Assembly: GCA_947481685.1 (NCBI GenBank)
Contig: CANKHA010000004.1
Location: 62,001 to 126,000, forward strand
DNA: 64,000 bases
Source: Bradyrhizobiaceae bacterium
GTDB taxonomy: Bacteria > Pseudomonadota > Alphaproteobacteria > Rhizobiales > Xanthobacteraceae
Direction of reading: 5' to 3'
Shown: piece after piece, positions 1-10,019 of the stretch
Position numbering within the stretch: position 1 is the first letter of the stretch
Layout: every line of letters starts with the position of its first letter
Notes under the pieces: generated by a model
What the model saw: the letters and a program-made list of their open reading frames with translations, nothing else
Databases searched by the model: none
What the model was told of the DNA's origin: nothing
Translations under genes and position numbers: made by a program

Positions 1-135
1 TTCGGGCCCGACGATCTCGGTCCAGCGCGTCACCAGTTCCGCGGACGCAAAGCCTTGCTGCTTGAACGCGTCCGACAGGCACGCGTTCAGCAACTCGGCG
101 AGCGGGCGGGCCCCGCGTTTGAAAGGCTTGTTCAT
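1..135 (-). CDS. DUF721 / DciA-like protein, N-terminal part
   Basis: Only the first 45 codons lie in the window; the gene continues past position 1. The peptide starts MNKPFKRGARPLAELL and contains a TRWTEIVGPE stretch, the typical opening of DUF721 proteins, which include DciA, an adaptor that helps load the replicative helicase DnaB. It is transcribed divergently from mutY with only 27 bases between the two start codons, an arrangement I recall as common in Hyphomicrobiales. Helicase loading is family knowledge; the fragment itself shows only the conserved N-terminus. Confidence 0.75.
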   Translation of the reverse strand, partial: MNKPFKRGARPLAELLNACLSDAFKQQGFASAELVTRWTEIVGPE

Positions 136-162
136 GGCTGGCGGCTCTGGCAACGATCAGTC

Positions 163-1269
163 ATGACGCTAGCAGGTCAGGCGGCGCGAAAGAAGAAAGC
201 TGCTGCGCCCATATCCGGCGGGCAAGCCTTGGCCGGCAAGGAATTGCTCGCCTGGTACGACCGCCACCGGCGCATCCTGCCGTGGCGGGCGGCACCGCGC
301 GAGACGGCAGACCCTTATCGCGTCTGGCTCTCCGAAGTCATGCTGCAACAGACGACGGTGAAGGCGGTCGCGCCTTATTTCCTGCGCTTCGTTCAGCGCT
401 GGCCCGATGTGCAAGGCCTCGCCGCTTCCCCAATTGAGGATGTGCTGAAAGCCTGGGCCGGCCTCGGCTATTACGCCCGCGCCCGCAATCTGCATGCTTG
501 CGCGCAGGCGGTAGTCAGGGATCACGGCGGTCAATTTCCTTCCGAACAAAAAGCATTGATGACGCTGCCGGGCATCGGCACCTATACCGCGGCCGCGATT
601 GCAGCGATCGCTTTCGATCTCCCGGCTATGCCGGTGGATGCCAATATAGGGCGCATCGTTACGCGCCTGTTTGCGGTCGAAGATGAGCTGCCGGCGGCTA
701 AGCCGAAAATCCAGCAGCTCGCCGAAACGTTGACGCCGCCAAGCCGCGCCGGCGATTTCGCCCAGGCGCTGATGGATCTCGGCTCGAGCATCTGCACGCC
801 GCAGCGGCCGGCCTGCGCGCTCTGCCCGCTGAACGCAGGGTGTGAAGCGCGGCGGCGCCGCGATCCGGAAACATTTCCGGTCAAAGCACCCAAACGCAAA
901 GGAACGCTGCGGCGGGGCGCGGCGTTCTTCGCCTGGCGCGCAGACGGCATGGTGCTGCTGCGCACGCGGCCCTCGAAAGGCCTGCTGGGAGGCATGACTG
1001 AAGTGCCGACGACCGAATGGTCCGCTGATTTTAATCCGAAGTCTGCGCTTTCCTTGGCGCCGTTTCCGCGCGCTTCATGGACAAAGCTGCCCGGCGCGGT
1101 TTTGCATGTCTTCACGCATTTCCCGCTCGAACTGACGATCTATGCCGTGAAGGTACCGGCAAGCACGCGCGCGCCCCGGGGCACGCGATGGGTGCCGGCG
1201 GCCGATCTCGCGGGCGAAGCCTTGCCGAGCGTGATGCGCAAGGTCGTGCTGCATGCGCTGAAGCCATGA
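163..1269 (+). CDS. mutY: A/G-specific adenine glycosylase MutY
   Basis: Removes adenine mispaired with 8-oxoguanine or guanine in base excision repair. The 368-residue protein has the catalytic Glu region (SEVMLQQTTVKAV), the helix-hairpin-helix LPGIGTYTAAAI followed by the catalytic Asp in PVDANIGR, and the four cysteines of the iron-sulfur loop with spacing C-x6-C-x2-C-x5-C. A C-terminal NUDIX-like 8-oxoG recognition domain (SKGLLGGMTEVP) follows. The ATG at 163 is preferred to an upstream in-frame start at 55, because those 36 extra residues lie opposite the divergent DUF721 gene and do not look like MutY. It converges on ccrM. Confidence 0.95.
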   Translation: MTLAGQAARKKKAAAPISGGQALAGKELLAWYDRHRRILPWRAAPRETADPYRVWLSEVMLQQTTVKAVAPYFLRFVQRWPDVQGLAASPIEDVLKAWAGLGYYARARNLHACAQAVVRDHGGQFPSEQKALMTLPGIGTYTAAAIAAIAFDLPAMPVDANIGRIVTRLFAVEDELPAAKPKIQQLAETLTPPSRAGDFAQALMDLGSSICTPQRPACALCPLNAGCEARRRRDPETFPVKAPKRKGTLRRGAAFFAWRADGMVLLRTRPSKGLLGGMTEVPTTEWSADFNPKSALSLAPFPRASWTKLPGAVLHVFTHFPLELTIYAVKVPASTRAPRGTRWVPAADLAGEALPSVMRKVVLHALKP

Positions 1270-1354
1270 GGCGCGCATAGTGAGGCATCGCAAAGAAAAG
1301 CGAAATCTCAGGAGGTTCGGAAAGTTGCCGGGAAAATTGGAAGAAGGATAAGCC

Positions 1355-2509
<1,155 letters not shown>

Positions 2510-2688
2510 AGGAGACGCTGTCGGCGACGCGGGACCTACAACCGACAGTCGGCATACTGGCGTGCTAAGGTAAAAAACGGCTTAATTGTCAGACAGTTTG
2601 ACTAGGCAATAAATGCCGGGAAACTTTATTGATCTGCTAAGGTTGTCCACGCGGCGCGAGCCGCGAATTGCGGGACGAGGGAAGCACA

Positions 2689-3651
2689 ATGCGTTGGGAT
2701 GATTTTCGCCGCAGCGACAATGTTGAAGACGTTCGCGATGAAAGCGGCGGTGGTGGCGGCGACAGCGGTGGTGGCTATGGCGGCGGCGGCGGATTTGGAG
2801 TCGGTCGCGGCGGCCTTGGCATCGGTACGATTGTCGTGCTCGGTATTGTTGGTTGGGCGCTCGGCATCGATCCGCGTTTGCTGATCGGCGGCGCGGAAAT
2901 TCTCAGCGGTGGCGGCCAGTCTCAATACGAAGAACCGATGCGGCCGACATCACGCGCTGATGCGCCAAGGTCGCAGACCGGTGCTCCGACCGATGAAGCC
3001 GGACAATTTGTTGCGGCCGTGCTCGGAAGCACCGAAGACACCTGGCAGGAAGTCTTCAAACAGAGTGGTCAGACCTATCGCGCCCCGAAGCTCGTTCTCT
3101 ATGCCGGCCGGACGAACGGCGGACGCTGCGGCACCGCGCAAGCGCAGATGGGACCGTTCTATTGCCCCCCCGAGCGTATCGTATTTCTGGACACCGCTTT
3201 CTTCAAAGAGATCGAACAGCGTTTCCGCGGCTGCACCGGCAAGGCGTGCAAATTCTCGCAAGCCTATGTGATCGCGCATGAGGTCGGGCATCACGTTCAG
3301 AACCAGCTTGGCATTCTCGACAAGGCGCAGAGTGCTCAGCAAGCAGCTGGTGGACGGGCGCAGGGGAATGCCATCCAGGTGCGTGTTGAATTACAGGCGG
3401 ATTGCTTCGCCGGCATCTGGGCCAATCTCGCCAATAAGAAATACAACTTCCTTGACCCGGGTGACGTCGACGCCGCGTTGCAGACCGCGTCGGCGATTGG
3501 CGACGATACGTTGCAGCGCAAGGCCGAAGGACGCGTGGCGCCGGACTCGTTCACGCACGGCTCGGCTGAGCAGCGAAAGCGCTGGTTCATGACCGGCTTC
3601 CAGCAAGGCAAGGTATCGGCCTGCAACACCTTCGGCGCTGGCCAACCTTGA
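2689..3651 (+). CDS. ypfJ: YpfJ-type neutral zinc metallopeptidase
   Basis: Membrane-anchored zinc peptidase of the YpfJ/KPN_02809 family; its substrate is not known to me. The 320-residue protein opens with MRWDDFRRSDNVEDVRD, typical of the family, followed by a glycine-rich linker and one membrane segment (roughly residues 48-65). The periplasmic catalytic domain carries the zincin motif HEVGHH with further family-conserved blocks after it. Cysteines in the GGRCGTAQ and FRGCTGKACKF regions could form disulfides. The ATG at 2689 is chosen over an in-frame start at 2668 because it has a GAGGGA ribosome site and begins at the family-conserved N-terminus. The 197 bases shared with divergent ccrM hold both promoters. 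Confidence 0.9.
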   Translation: MRWDDFRRSDNVEDVRDESGGGGGDSGGGYGGGGGFGVGRGGLGIGTIVVLGIVGWALGIDPRLLIGGAEILSGGGQSQYEEPMRPTSRADAPRSQTGAPTDEAGQFVAAVLGSTEDTWQEVFKQSGQTYRAPKLVLYAGRTNGGRCGTAQAQMGPFYCPPERIVFLDTAFFKEIEQRFRGCTGKACKFSQAYVIAHEVGHHVQNQLGILDKAQSAQQAAGGRAQGNAIQVRVELQADCFAGIWANLANKKYNFLDPGDVDAALQTASAIGDDTLQRKAEGRVAPDSFTHGSAEQRKRWFMTGFQQGKVSACNTFGAGQP

Positions 3652-3671
3652 TCTGACGCGCTGGAGCGATC

Positions 3672-4229
3672 ATGCCGGGCATCGATGAATCACGGTCGTT
3701 CGTTCCGCTCAAGATCGCGGTGCTGACGATTTCCGATACCCGTTCGCTTGCCGACGACAAATCGGGGACGACCCTGGCGGAGCGCATCGAGCAGGCGGGC
3801 CACATCCTGGCCGACAGGCAGATCGTTCAGGATGACGTCGAGCAAATCCGAACCTGGGTGCGGTCGTGGATCGCCGATCCGGGCGTCGACGTGGTGATCA
3901 CCACCGGAGGCACCGGCTTCACCGGCCGCGACGTGACACCGGAAGCGGTCACGCCGCTGTTTGAAAAGGCGATGGACGGTTTTTCCATCGCCTTCCACAT
4001 GATGAGTTTCGGCAAGATCGGCTCTTCGACGGTCCAGTCGCGTGCCTGCGCGGGCGTGGCAGGTTCGACATTTATTTTCTGCCTGCCGGGCTCCCCGGGC
4101 GCCTGCCGCGACGGCTGGGACGAAATCCTGAAGTACCAGCTCGATTACCGGCACCGGCCCTGCAACTTCGTCGAGATCATGCCGCGGCTGGATGAGCACC
4201 TGAAGCGCGGCAAAGCCCAGGCGAAGTAG
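3672..4229 (+). CDS. moaB: Molybdenum cofactor biosynthesis protein MoaB
   Basis: MoaB/Mog-family protein that adenylates molybdopterin before molybdenum insertion. The 185-residue chain has the family hallmark TTGGTGFTGRDVTPEA and, later, the PGSPGAC loop with downstream helix seen in MoaB-type proteins. Length fits the single-domain form. It lies 20 bases after the ypfJ stop, so co-transcription is likely, though no functional link between the two is obvious. No other molybdenum cofactor genes are in the window. Confidence 0.9.
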   Translation: MPGIDESRSFVPLKIAVLTISDTRSLADDKSGTTLAERIEQAGHILADRQIVQDDVEQIRTWVRSWIADPGVDVVITTGGTGFTGRDVTPEAVTPLFEKAMDGFSIAFHMMSFGKIGSSTVQSRACAGVAGSTFIFCLPGSPGACRDGWDEILKYQLDYRHRPCNFVEIMPRLDEHLKRGKAQAK

Positions 4230-4382
4230 ATCGCCCTCCACGACTTCAAAAGAAGCCTGTGGAAGGCCCGATTCGGCAGGGATCCCGGCGGAACTCCTTC
4301 AATTCGAGTGTGTTGCTCCTACATCCTGTAGAGGCCGCCCCTAAGCCACGATATCCGGCCCATTCTCCCGTACTGCGTATTT

Positions 4383-4397
4383 GTTCTTGTTATGTTC
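4383..4397 (+). promoter_or_regulatory. LexA (SOS) box, alphaproteobacterial type
   Basis: A perfect direct repeat GTTC-N7-GTTC, with halves at 4383-4386 and 4394-4397, ends 24 bases before the radical SAM start codon. This is the established LexA site of Alphaproteobacteria. With eight fixed bases, a chance match in this 191-bp gap is unlikely (under about 1% assuming even base use). Confidence 0.7.
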
Positions 4398-4420
4398 ATG
4401 CGGCAACGCTATGGTGAGAT

Positions 4421-5689
4421 ATGGCTCAGTCTTCAGCCCTGAAACGCCCGCCGGCACTGCTGCACCCCCAGGCGGAGTGGGAAACGGTCCGCCACCCCGA
4501 TCGCGCGTCCCCCAGCGCGCGCACCGGGGCAAAACCGCCTCGCACTCTTGCTGACCGCACAACGGAGCTGCCCTCCGCGCCGGCGGGCGATTTGGCTGAT
4601 CTGGGCTTGCTTGGCGCTGCGGTGGATCGGGAGCGCCGCCGCGGACGCGGGACGCTGTCGAATGCCTCCGGACGCTATGAATCGCTGGCGCGCATCGCCT
4701 TCGACGACGGCTGGCGCAGCCTGGAAGACCTGCCGCCGTTCAAAACCACCGTGACGATCGACTCCACGCGCAAGATCATCACGCGGAATGAGTCTCCCGA
4801 TATTTCCTTCGACCGCTCGATCAATCCGTATCGCGGCTGCGAGCATGGCTGCGTTTATTGCTTTGCGCGGCCGACCCACGCCTATCTCGGATTGTCGCCG
4901 GGGCTGGATTTTGAATCCCATTTGTTCGTGAAGCCGGATGCCGCGGCGCTGCTGGAAAAGGAGCTGTCGGCGAAAAACTATGAGCCGCGCACCATCGCCA
5001 TCGGCACCAATACCGATCCATATCAGCCGATCGAGCGAAAATACCAGGTGATGCGCCAGATCCTGGAAGTGCTGGAGCGCGCCGGTCATCCCGTGGGCAT
5101 CGTCACGAAGTCCGCATTGGTATTGCGCGATATCGATATTCTTTCCCGCATGGCGGAGCGCAATCTGGCCAAGGTTGCAATGTCGGTTACGACGCTCGAC
5201 CCGCAACTGGCCCGCACCATGGAGCCGCGCGCTGCGACGCCGGGCCGCCGTTTGGAAACCTTGCGGCGCCTGTCAGCAGCGGGCATCCCGACCACCGTGA
5301 TGGTCGCGCCGATCATTCCTGCGGTGACCGACCCCGAGATGGAACGCATCCTCGAAGCTGCCGCCACCGCCGGCGTGCAGGGCGCGGGTTATGTGTTGCT
5401 GCGTTTGCCGCTGGAAGTCCGCGATCTGTTCAGGGAATGGCTTGTGGCCAATTTCCCCGACCGTGTTGAGCACGTGTTCAAGCTGATCCGCGATATGCGC
5501 GGCGGCAAGGATTACGACTCTACCTGGGGCAAACGGCAAACGGGTGCGGGTCCCTATGCCTGGATGCTCGGCCGCCGGTTCGAGATTGCCTGCGAAAAGC
5601 TTGGGCTCAACAAGATCAAGCGGCCGATGACGACCGAGCATTTCGATCCGCCGTTCAAGGCCGCGAAGCAATTGAGTTTGTTTGGTTGA
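4421..5689 (+). CDS. PA0069-family (SplB-like) radical SAM protein
   Basis: A 422-residue radical SAM protein of the group often named PA0069 family, distantly related to spore photoproduct lyase. The 4Fe-4S/AdoMet-binding cysteines form C-x3-C-x2-C in GCEHGCVYCFARPTH near residue 143. Following blocks (IAIGTNTDPYQPIE; VAPIIPAVTD) match the group. The N-terminal 100 residues are basic and variable. The reaction is unknown. The SOS box just upstream suggests a DNA-damage role, but that is inference from regulation and the SplB relationship. It overlaps no upstream gene and is followed 2 bases later by the VOC gene, which may be co-transcribed and hence also damage-inducible. Confidence 0.85.
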   Translation: MAQSSALKRPPALLHPQAEWETVRHPDRASPSARTGAKPPRTLADRTTELPSAPAGDLADLGLLGAAVDRERRRGRGTLSNASGRYESLARIAFDDGWRSLEDLPPFKTTVTIDSTRKIITRNESPDISFDRSINPYRGCEHGCVYCFARPTHAYLGLSPGLDFESHLFVKPDAAALLEKELSAKNYEPRTIAIGTNTDPYQPIERKYQVMRQILEVLERAGHPVGIVTKSALVLRDIDILSRMAERNLAKVAMSVTTLDPQLARTMEPRAATPGRRLETLRRLSAAGIPTTVMVAPIIPAVTDPEMERILEAAATAGVQGAGYVLLRLPLEVRDLFREWLVANFPDRVEHVFKLIRDMRGGKDYDSTWGKRQTGAGPYAWMLGRRFEIACEKLGLNKIKRPMTTEHFDPPFKAAKQLSLFG

Positions 5690-5691
5690 GC

Positions 5692-6129
5692 ATGGATCGT
5701 CCTCTGCTCACCGTGGTGACTCTCGGCGTGCGCGACGTCAGCGCGAGCGCAGCCTTCTACGAGCGCCTCGGTTTTGCGCGGAAGGTGCGCGCGACCGGTG
5801 CTGAAATCGCTTTCTTCGACGCCGGCGGGCTGGTGCTGGCATTGTGGGACTGGTCGAAGCTGGGGGAGGACGCGGGTTTGCCGCTGGAGCCTCGCCCGCA
5901 GGCATTCCGCGGTTCGACGCTCGCCTGGAACCGCCGCAATGCGCAGGATGTGGATGAAAGTTATCGGCGGGCGATCGAGGCAGGCGGTACACCTTTACGT
6001 GCCCCCGAACCGACCGACTACGGCGGCTATCGTGGATATTTCGCCGATCCCGACGGCCATGCCTGGGAAGTCGTCACGGCGCCGGGATTCGATTTCACCA
6101 GCGACGGCAGGCTGATCCTTCCGGAATAA
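5692..6129 (+). CDS. VOC (glyoxalase/bleomycin-resistance fold) protein
   Basis: A 145-residue single VOC module pair: beta-alpha-beta-beta-beta units at about residues 5-60 and 68-135, with GVRDVSASAAFYERLGF opening the first and YFADPDGHAWEVV closing the second. The final Glu in AWEV is in the usual metal-ligand position. Substrate cannot be told; close relatives are annotated only as VOC or glyoxalase-like. The ATG at 5692 follows the upstream stop codon by 2 bases; a TTG two codons earlier would overlap that stop and is less likely. Position suggests it is in the transcription unit of the SOS-controlled radical SAM gene. Confidence 0.85.
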   Translation: MDRPLLTVVTLGVRDVSASAAFYERLGFARKVRATGAEIAFFDAGGLVLALWDWSKLGEDAGLPLEPRPQAFRGSTLAWNRRNAQDVDESYRRAIEAGGTPLRAPEPTDYGGYRGYFADPDGHAWEVVTAPGFDFTSDGRLILPE

Positions 6130-6144
6130 ACGTCAGCGCGCGGT

Positions 6145-6645
6145 CTAGTGCCGTGCTGCTTTGCCGTCATCGACCTGCTTTTCCACCGCTACGCTCAGGC
6201 GCTGATAGACGCCAAGCCCCAGCACCAGCAGGATCGCGGCGATCAGCAGGAAGGTCGGATAGAACAGTTGCTCGACGTTCTCCTGGCTGACGCGAAAGAT
6301 CGTCACCAGCGCCTCCAGGAACACCGCGATTGCAATGGTGGAGATGAAGCGCGTGAGGCTGCGGCGCGCCTCCGATGCGACGCGCAATTCGCGCCCGCGC
6401 ACCACTTCTTCCTCAATCAGATATTTTGCGACATCAAAGACGGCGATGGCGACGACCACATAGCCGATGCCATTCAGCGCCGATATTCCGAGATGCTGGC
6501 GCGACCAGGCGGCAACGATGAAGTCGAATACCGCGCTACCGGCCAGTACAAGGGCGAACAGCGCAAGCACCGTGGCGGCTATGCCGAAGATGGCGCGGGA
6601 GATGAAATCGAAACTGCCGTCGGGCGCTCTGGTTTTCATGGCCAT
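6145..6645 (-). CDS. Four-helix membrane protein of unknown function
   Basis: 166 residues with four predicted membrane segments (about 18-42, 55-75, 97-118 and 128-148) and a charged, amphipathic stretch between helices two and three (IEEEVVRGRELRVASEA). The pattern recalls PsiE-like membrane proteins, but I cannot make that assignment firmly. It starts with MAMKTR, so translation could begin at codon 1 or 3. It is convergent with the VOC gene and divergent from rnhB. No function is assigned. Confidence 0.7.
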   Translation of the reverse strand: MAMKTRAPDGSFDFISRAIFGIAATVLALFALVLAGSAVFDFIVAAWSRQHLGISALNGIGYVVVAIAVFDVAKYLIEEEVVRGRELRVASEARRSLTRFISTIAIAVFLEALVTIFRVSQENVEQLFYPTFLLIAAILLVLGLGVYQRLSVAVEKQVDDGKAARH

Positions 6646-6751
6646 GTCCGTGCGAACGGCGCGATTGCCGTTTTCCCCGTTATTAGACGGCGCTATCGTT
6701 CTCTAAGCAATCGCGGTTGTCAGCCCGGGGGGCAATGCGCAACATGGCCGC

Positions 6752-7450
6752 ATGAGTCGTTCCCTCATCCGTGTTCTGCGTTTGCCGCTGTCCGAGGAGG
6801 TCGTTCGTCCGACATTTAATCGGGAGCGGCGCGCCATGAAGCGTGGTGTGTTCCCGGTCGCCGGATGCGACGAGGCGGGCAGGGGTCCGCTCGCCGGTCC
6901 GGTGGTTGCTGCGGCGGTGATCCTCAATCCCGAGCGCATTCCGCGCGGCCTCAACGACTCCAAAAAGCTGACCATGGAAGCGCGCGAGGCGCTCTACGCC
7001 AAGATTTGCGCGACAGCCGAAGTCGCGGTGGCCTTCGGCTCGACCGACCGCATCGATCGCGACAACATCCTGCGCGCCTCGCTGTGGGCGCTGGCGCGTG
7101 CTGTTGATGCCTTGCCGCTGCGCCCGAAACTGGTCTTCGTCGATGGCAACCAGAAAATCGATTGCTGTTGCGATTGCGAAACCGTGGTCAGCGGCGATGC
7201 GCTGGTACTGTCCATTGCGGCCGCCTCCATCGTCGCCAAGGTGACGCGCGACCGGCTGATGATGCGGCTCGGCGCCGCGCACCCGGGCTACGGCTTCGAG
7301 CGCCACATGGGTTACAGCGTGCCGGAGCATTTCGCCGCGTTGACCAGGCTCGGTCCGACCATCCACCATCGTCGTTCCTTCGCGCCGGTCCGGGCCGCCT
7401 GGGGCGTGGCCGACGCCGAGGAAGCCCGCATTCAGACTCTGGCGCTGTAG
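6752..7450 (+). CDS. rnhB: Ribonuclease HII
   Basis: Cleaves RNA in RNA-DNA hybrids, including single ribonucleotides in DNA. The 232-residue protein has the acidic catalytic motif in [15 protein letters not shown] (Asp-Glu pair), the LNDSKKLT block, the second acidic region around VFVDGNQ, and [12 protein letters not shown]. An N-terminal extension precedes the conserved core. An internal ATG at 6836 would also leave a full core, but relatives share the PTFNRER-like stretch before it, so the longer start is kept. It is divergent from the membrane-protein gene. Confidence 0.93.
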   Translation: MSRSLIRVLRLPLSEEVVRPTFNRERRAMKRGVFPVAGCDEAGRGPLAGPVVAAAVILNPERIPRGLNDSKKLTMEAREALYAKICATAEVAVAFGSTDRIDRDNILRASLWALARAVDALPLRPKLVFVDGNQKIDCCCDCETVVSGDALVLSIAAASIVAKVTRDRLMMRLGAAHPGYGFERHMGYSVPEHFAALTRLGPTIHHRRSFAPVRAAWGVADAEEARIQTLAL

Positions 7451-7503
7451 CTTCTGCTGGGCGTTCCGGCTAATTTGCCGCCGCTTTCACCCGCCGGGCA
7501 CCC

Positions 7504-9021
7504 ATGCTCCACGTTTCCCTGATTCTTGAATCCCTGCGCGCACATCCGCGCCTCATGTTCTGGACAGCTGCGCTGTCGCAGGCGGTGCTGTGGACTCTGC
7601 TTCCGACGCTGTTCTATTCGGCGCCGCCGGGTGAACTCGCGATCACGCTGGCCGTGGGGCACGAATTCCAGCTTGGCAGCGACGGCGGGCCGCCGCTCGC
7701 CTTCTGGCTGGCGGAGGTCGCATATCGCTTTGGCGGCATGGGCGGTGTCTATCTGCTGTCGCAGCTCTGTGTTGTCGCAACCTTGATGGGAATCTTTGCG
7801 CTGGGCCGCGCGATCGTGGGGACGGCGCAAGCGGTTCTTGCTGTGCTGTTGATGGTGGGCGTTGGCTTTTTGTCGGTGCCGACGCCGGAATTCGGTCCAG
7901 CCATTCTCGCGATGCCGATCTGGACGATGATCCTGGTGCATTTCTGGCGCGCCGTCGGCGAGAAGCGCAGCGCATACTGGATCGCGCTCGCTGTCGACAT
8001 GGGCTTGCTGCTACTGACAACCTCGCTCGGCTGGATTTTCTTCCTGCTGCTCGCTGTGTTGGCCGCCTCCACTGCGCGCGGACGTGCGGCATTCCGCAGC
8101 ATCGATCCCTGGCTTTGCACTTTCGTCGCGCTTCTGCTGGCGGCGCCCTATCTCTTCTGGCTGGCGCATGCGGACGATATCTGGAGACCCGCGCTGGTCC
8201 GCCTGCAGCACATCGACTTCCGTGCCGCCGGATATGACTACCTGTTCGTCTTCTGGAATCTGGCTCTCGCGCACGTCGGCATTCTTATCTTTGCAATACT
8301 GGCAAGTCCGTGGGGCGTACGCCGCGGGGTCAGGATTCCTGCGGTCAACCGCTTGCCGATGCCGCCATCCGCGAAATCGATGATCTATTTCTTCGCACTC
8401 GCGCCGATGCTGGTTGCGACGCTCGTGATGGTATTGCTCGGCCAGCGTTGGTCGTGGGCCGTAGCGGGTCCAGTGGTCGTCTGCTCCGGTCTTGCGGTGA
8501 TCGTGCTTGCTGGCAGCAAGATTCCACTCTACCGGCAACGTTTTTTGAGCATGGCGTGGGTCGGCTTCCTCATCGGGCCACCGCTTGCGATGGCTATGTC
8601 GCTTGTCGTGTTGCCCTGGATCGTAGCGCGCGACAGGCAGGTGCTGCGTCCCGCCGACGAGATAGGCCGCTTCTTCACGGAAACCTTTGAGCGGCGTATC
8701 GGTAAACCGTTGACCATTGTTGCAGGGGATTCCGAGATTGCCGCGCTGGTCGCCCTCGATCCCGACACGCGTCCAAGTCTGCTGATGGATGCGCCGGTGC
8801 GTTCACGCTGGGTTAGTGTGGCCGATGCCAAGGCGAATGGCGCAGTGATCGTGTGGCCCGCGACCGATACGCCGGGCACGCCGCCGGCTTCGATCAAGGA
8901 GGCGTTCCCCGATCTGGTGGTGGAAGTGCCGCGCGGCTTTGAACGGAAAGGCCGTTTGCCGCCGCTACGCATCGGCTGGGGGATTGTCCGTCCGCAGGCC
9001 GTGCCTGTGGCGGCTCAGTGA
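7504..9021 (+). CDS. GT39/ArnT-like membrane glycosyltransferase
   Basis: A 505-residue integral membrane protein with many hydrophobic helices and a C-terminal soluble domain from about residue 385. The layout fits the PMT_2/ArnT-like group of polyprenyl-phosphate sugar transferases: an early periplasmic loop (SDGGPPLAFWLAEVAYRFGG) between helices one and two, then a helix ladder. Donor and acceptor cannot be read from sequence; cell-envelope lipid or polysaccharide is the usual target. Its 3' end overlaps the end of convergent cydB by 7 bases. The gap from rnhB is 53 bases, so read-through is possible. Confidence 0.8.
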   Translation: MLHVSLILESLRAHPRLMFWTAALSQAVLWTLLPTLFYSAPPGELAITLAVGHEFQLGSDGGPPLAFWLAEVAYRFGGMGGVYLLSQLCVVATLMGIFALGRAIVGTAQAVLAVLLMVGVGFLSVPTPEFGPAILAMPIWTMILVHFWRAVGEKRSAYWIALAVDMGLLLLTTSLGWIFFLLLAVLAASTARGRAAFRSIDPWLCTFVALLLAAPYLFWLAHADDIWRPALVRLQHIDFRAAGYDYLFVFWNLALAHVGILIFAILASPWGVRRGVRIPAVNRLPMPPSAKSMIYFFALAPMLVATLVMVLLGQRWSWAVAGPVVVCSGLAVIVLAGSKIPLYRQRFLSMAWVGFLIGPPLAMAMSLVVLPWIVARDRQVLRPADEIGRFFTETFERRIGKPLTIVAGDSEIAALVALDPDTRPSLLMDAPVRSRWVSVADAKANGAVIVWPATDTPGTPPASIKEAFPDLVVEVPRGFERKGRLPPLRIGWGIVRPQAVPVAAQ

Positions 9022-10016
9022 TAGCTTTCGCCTTCCGCCACCTTGCCGCGGAATAGCCAGTAGATCAGCACTGTGTAGCCGAGGATGAACGGCAGCAGGA
9101 TCAGCGTGCCTACCAGCATGAACATCTGGCTTACCGGCGCGGCAGCAGCATCCCATACGGTGACCGAAGGCGGCACCAGGTAGGGGAACCAGGAAATCGC
9201 CAGCCCGAGATAGCCGAGCAGGAACAATCCAATGGTTGAAAGGAATGGCATCGCGTCACGTCCCTTCTGCAATCCCACCCAGCCGAGCAGGGCTGTGAGT
9301 CCGGTCAGAAGCGGCACCGGCCAGAGATAGAAAATATTCGGCGTTGAGAACCAGCGTTGCGCGATGCTCGGTATCAGCAGCGGCGTCCACAAGCTCACAA
9401 TCGCCATGAACACCAGAACGGCGGGCAGCAAGGCCTGTGCCTGGCGCCTGGCGCGCTTTGCGATTGCGCCCTCGGTCTTCAGGATCATCCAGGTTGCGCC
9501 AAGAAGCGCATAACCGGTCGCAACGCCGATTGCACAAAGGAAGGAGAACGGCGTTGCCCAATCGAACGCGCTTCCCGCAAAGGCCCCGTTCTCGACCTTC
9601 ACGCCCTGGATCATTCCACCAAGCACAAGGCCCTGGCACAGGGCGGCGAGCGTCGAGCCACCGGCAAATGCCGCATCCCAGGCGCGCTTGCCACCGGCCA
9701 GGCCGCGGAATTCGAATGTGATGCCGCGGAACACCAGCGCGAGCAGCATCAGGATAATTGGAATGTAGAAGGCGGGCATGATGATCGCGTATGCGGTGGG
9801 GAAAGCCACCAGCAATCCGCCGCCACCGAGCACGAGCCAGGTTTCATTGCCGTCCCAGAACGGCTTGACCGAAGCCATCATCTGTTCGCGCTCGCGATCG
9901 TTGGCCGCGAATGGAAACAGGATACCAAGGCCGAGATCGAAACCGTCGAGGATCACATACATCGCGACCGCGACGCCAATCACGCCAGCCCAGATGACCG
10001 GGAGGAACCATTCCAT
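9015..10016 (-). CDS. cydB: Cytochrome bd-type (CIO-like) oxidase subunit II
   Basis: Subunit II of a bd-type ubiquinol oxidase, which reduces oxygen without proton pumping. The 333-residue protein shows the standard opening (LPVIWAGVIGVAVAMYVILD followed by GFDLG), the PFWDGNETWLVLGGGG block, and about eight to nine membrane helices. It looks intact. A GGAGG ribosome site overlaps the stop codon of the cydA fragment (TGA at 10022-10020), so the two were translationally coupled. Because the cydA copy here has lost its N-terminal half, this subunit probably cannot form a normal oxidase from this locus. Confidence 0.93.
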   Translation of the reverse strand: MEWFLPVIWAGVIGVAVAMYVILDGFDLGLGILFPFAANDREREQMMASVKPFWDGNETWLVLGGGGLLVAFPTAYAIIMPAFYIPIILMLLALVFRGITFEFRGLAGGKRAWDAAFAGGSTLAALCQGLVLGGMIQGVKVENGAFAGSAFDWATPFSFLCAIGVATGYALLGATWMILKTEGAIAKRARRQAQALLPAVLVFMAIVSLWTPLLIPSIAQRWFSTPNIFYLWPVPLLTGLTALLGWVGLQKGRDAMPFLSTIGLFLLGYLGLAISWFPYLVPPSVTVWDAAAAPVSQMFMLVGTLILLPFILGYTVLIYWLFRGKVAEGESYH

Positions 10017-10019
10017 TGC

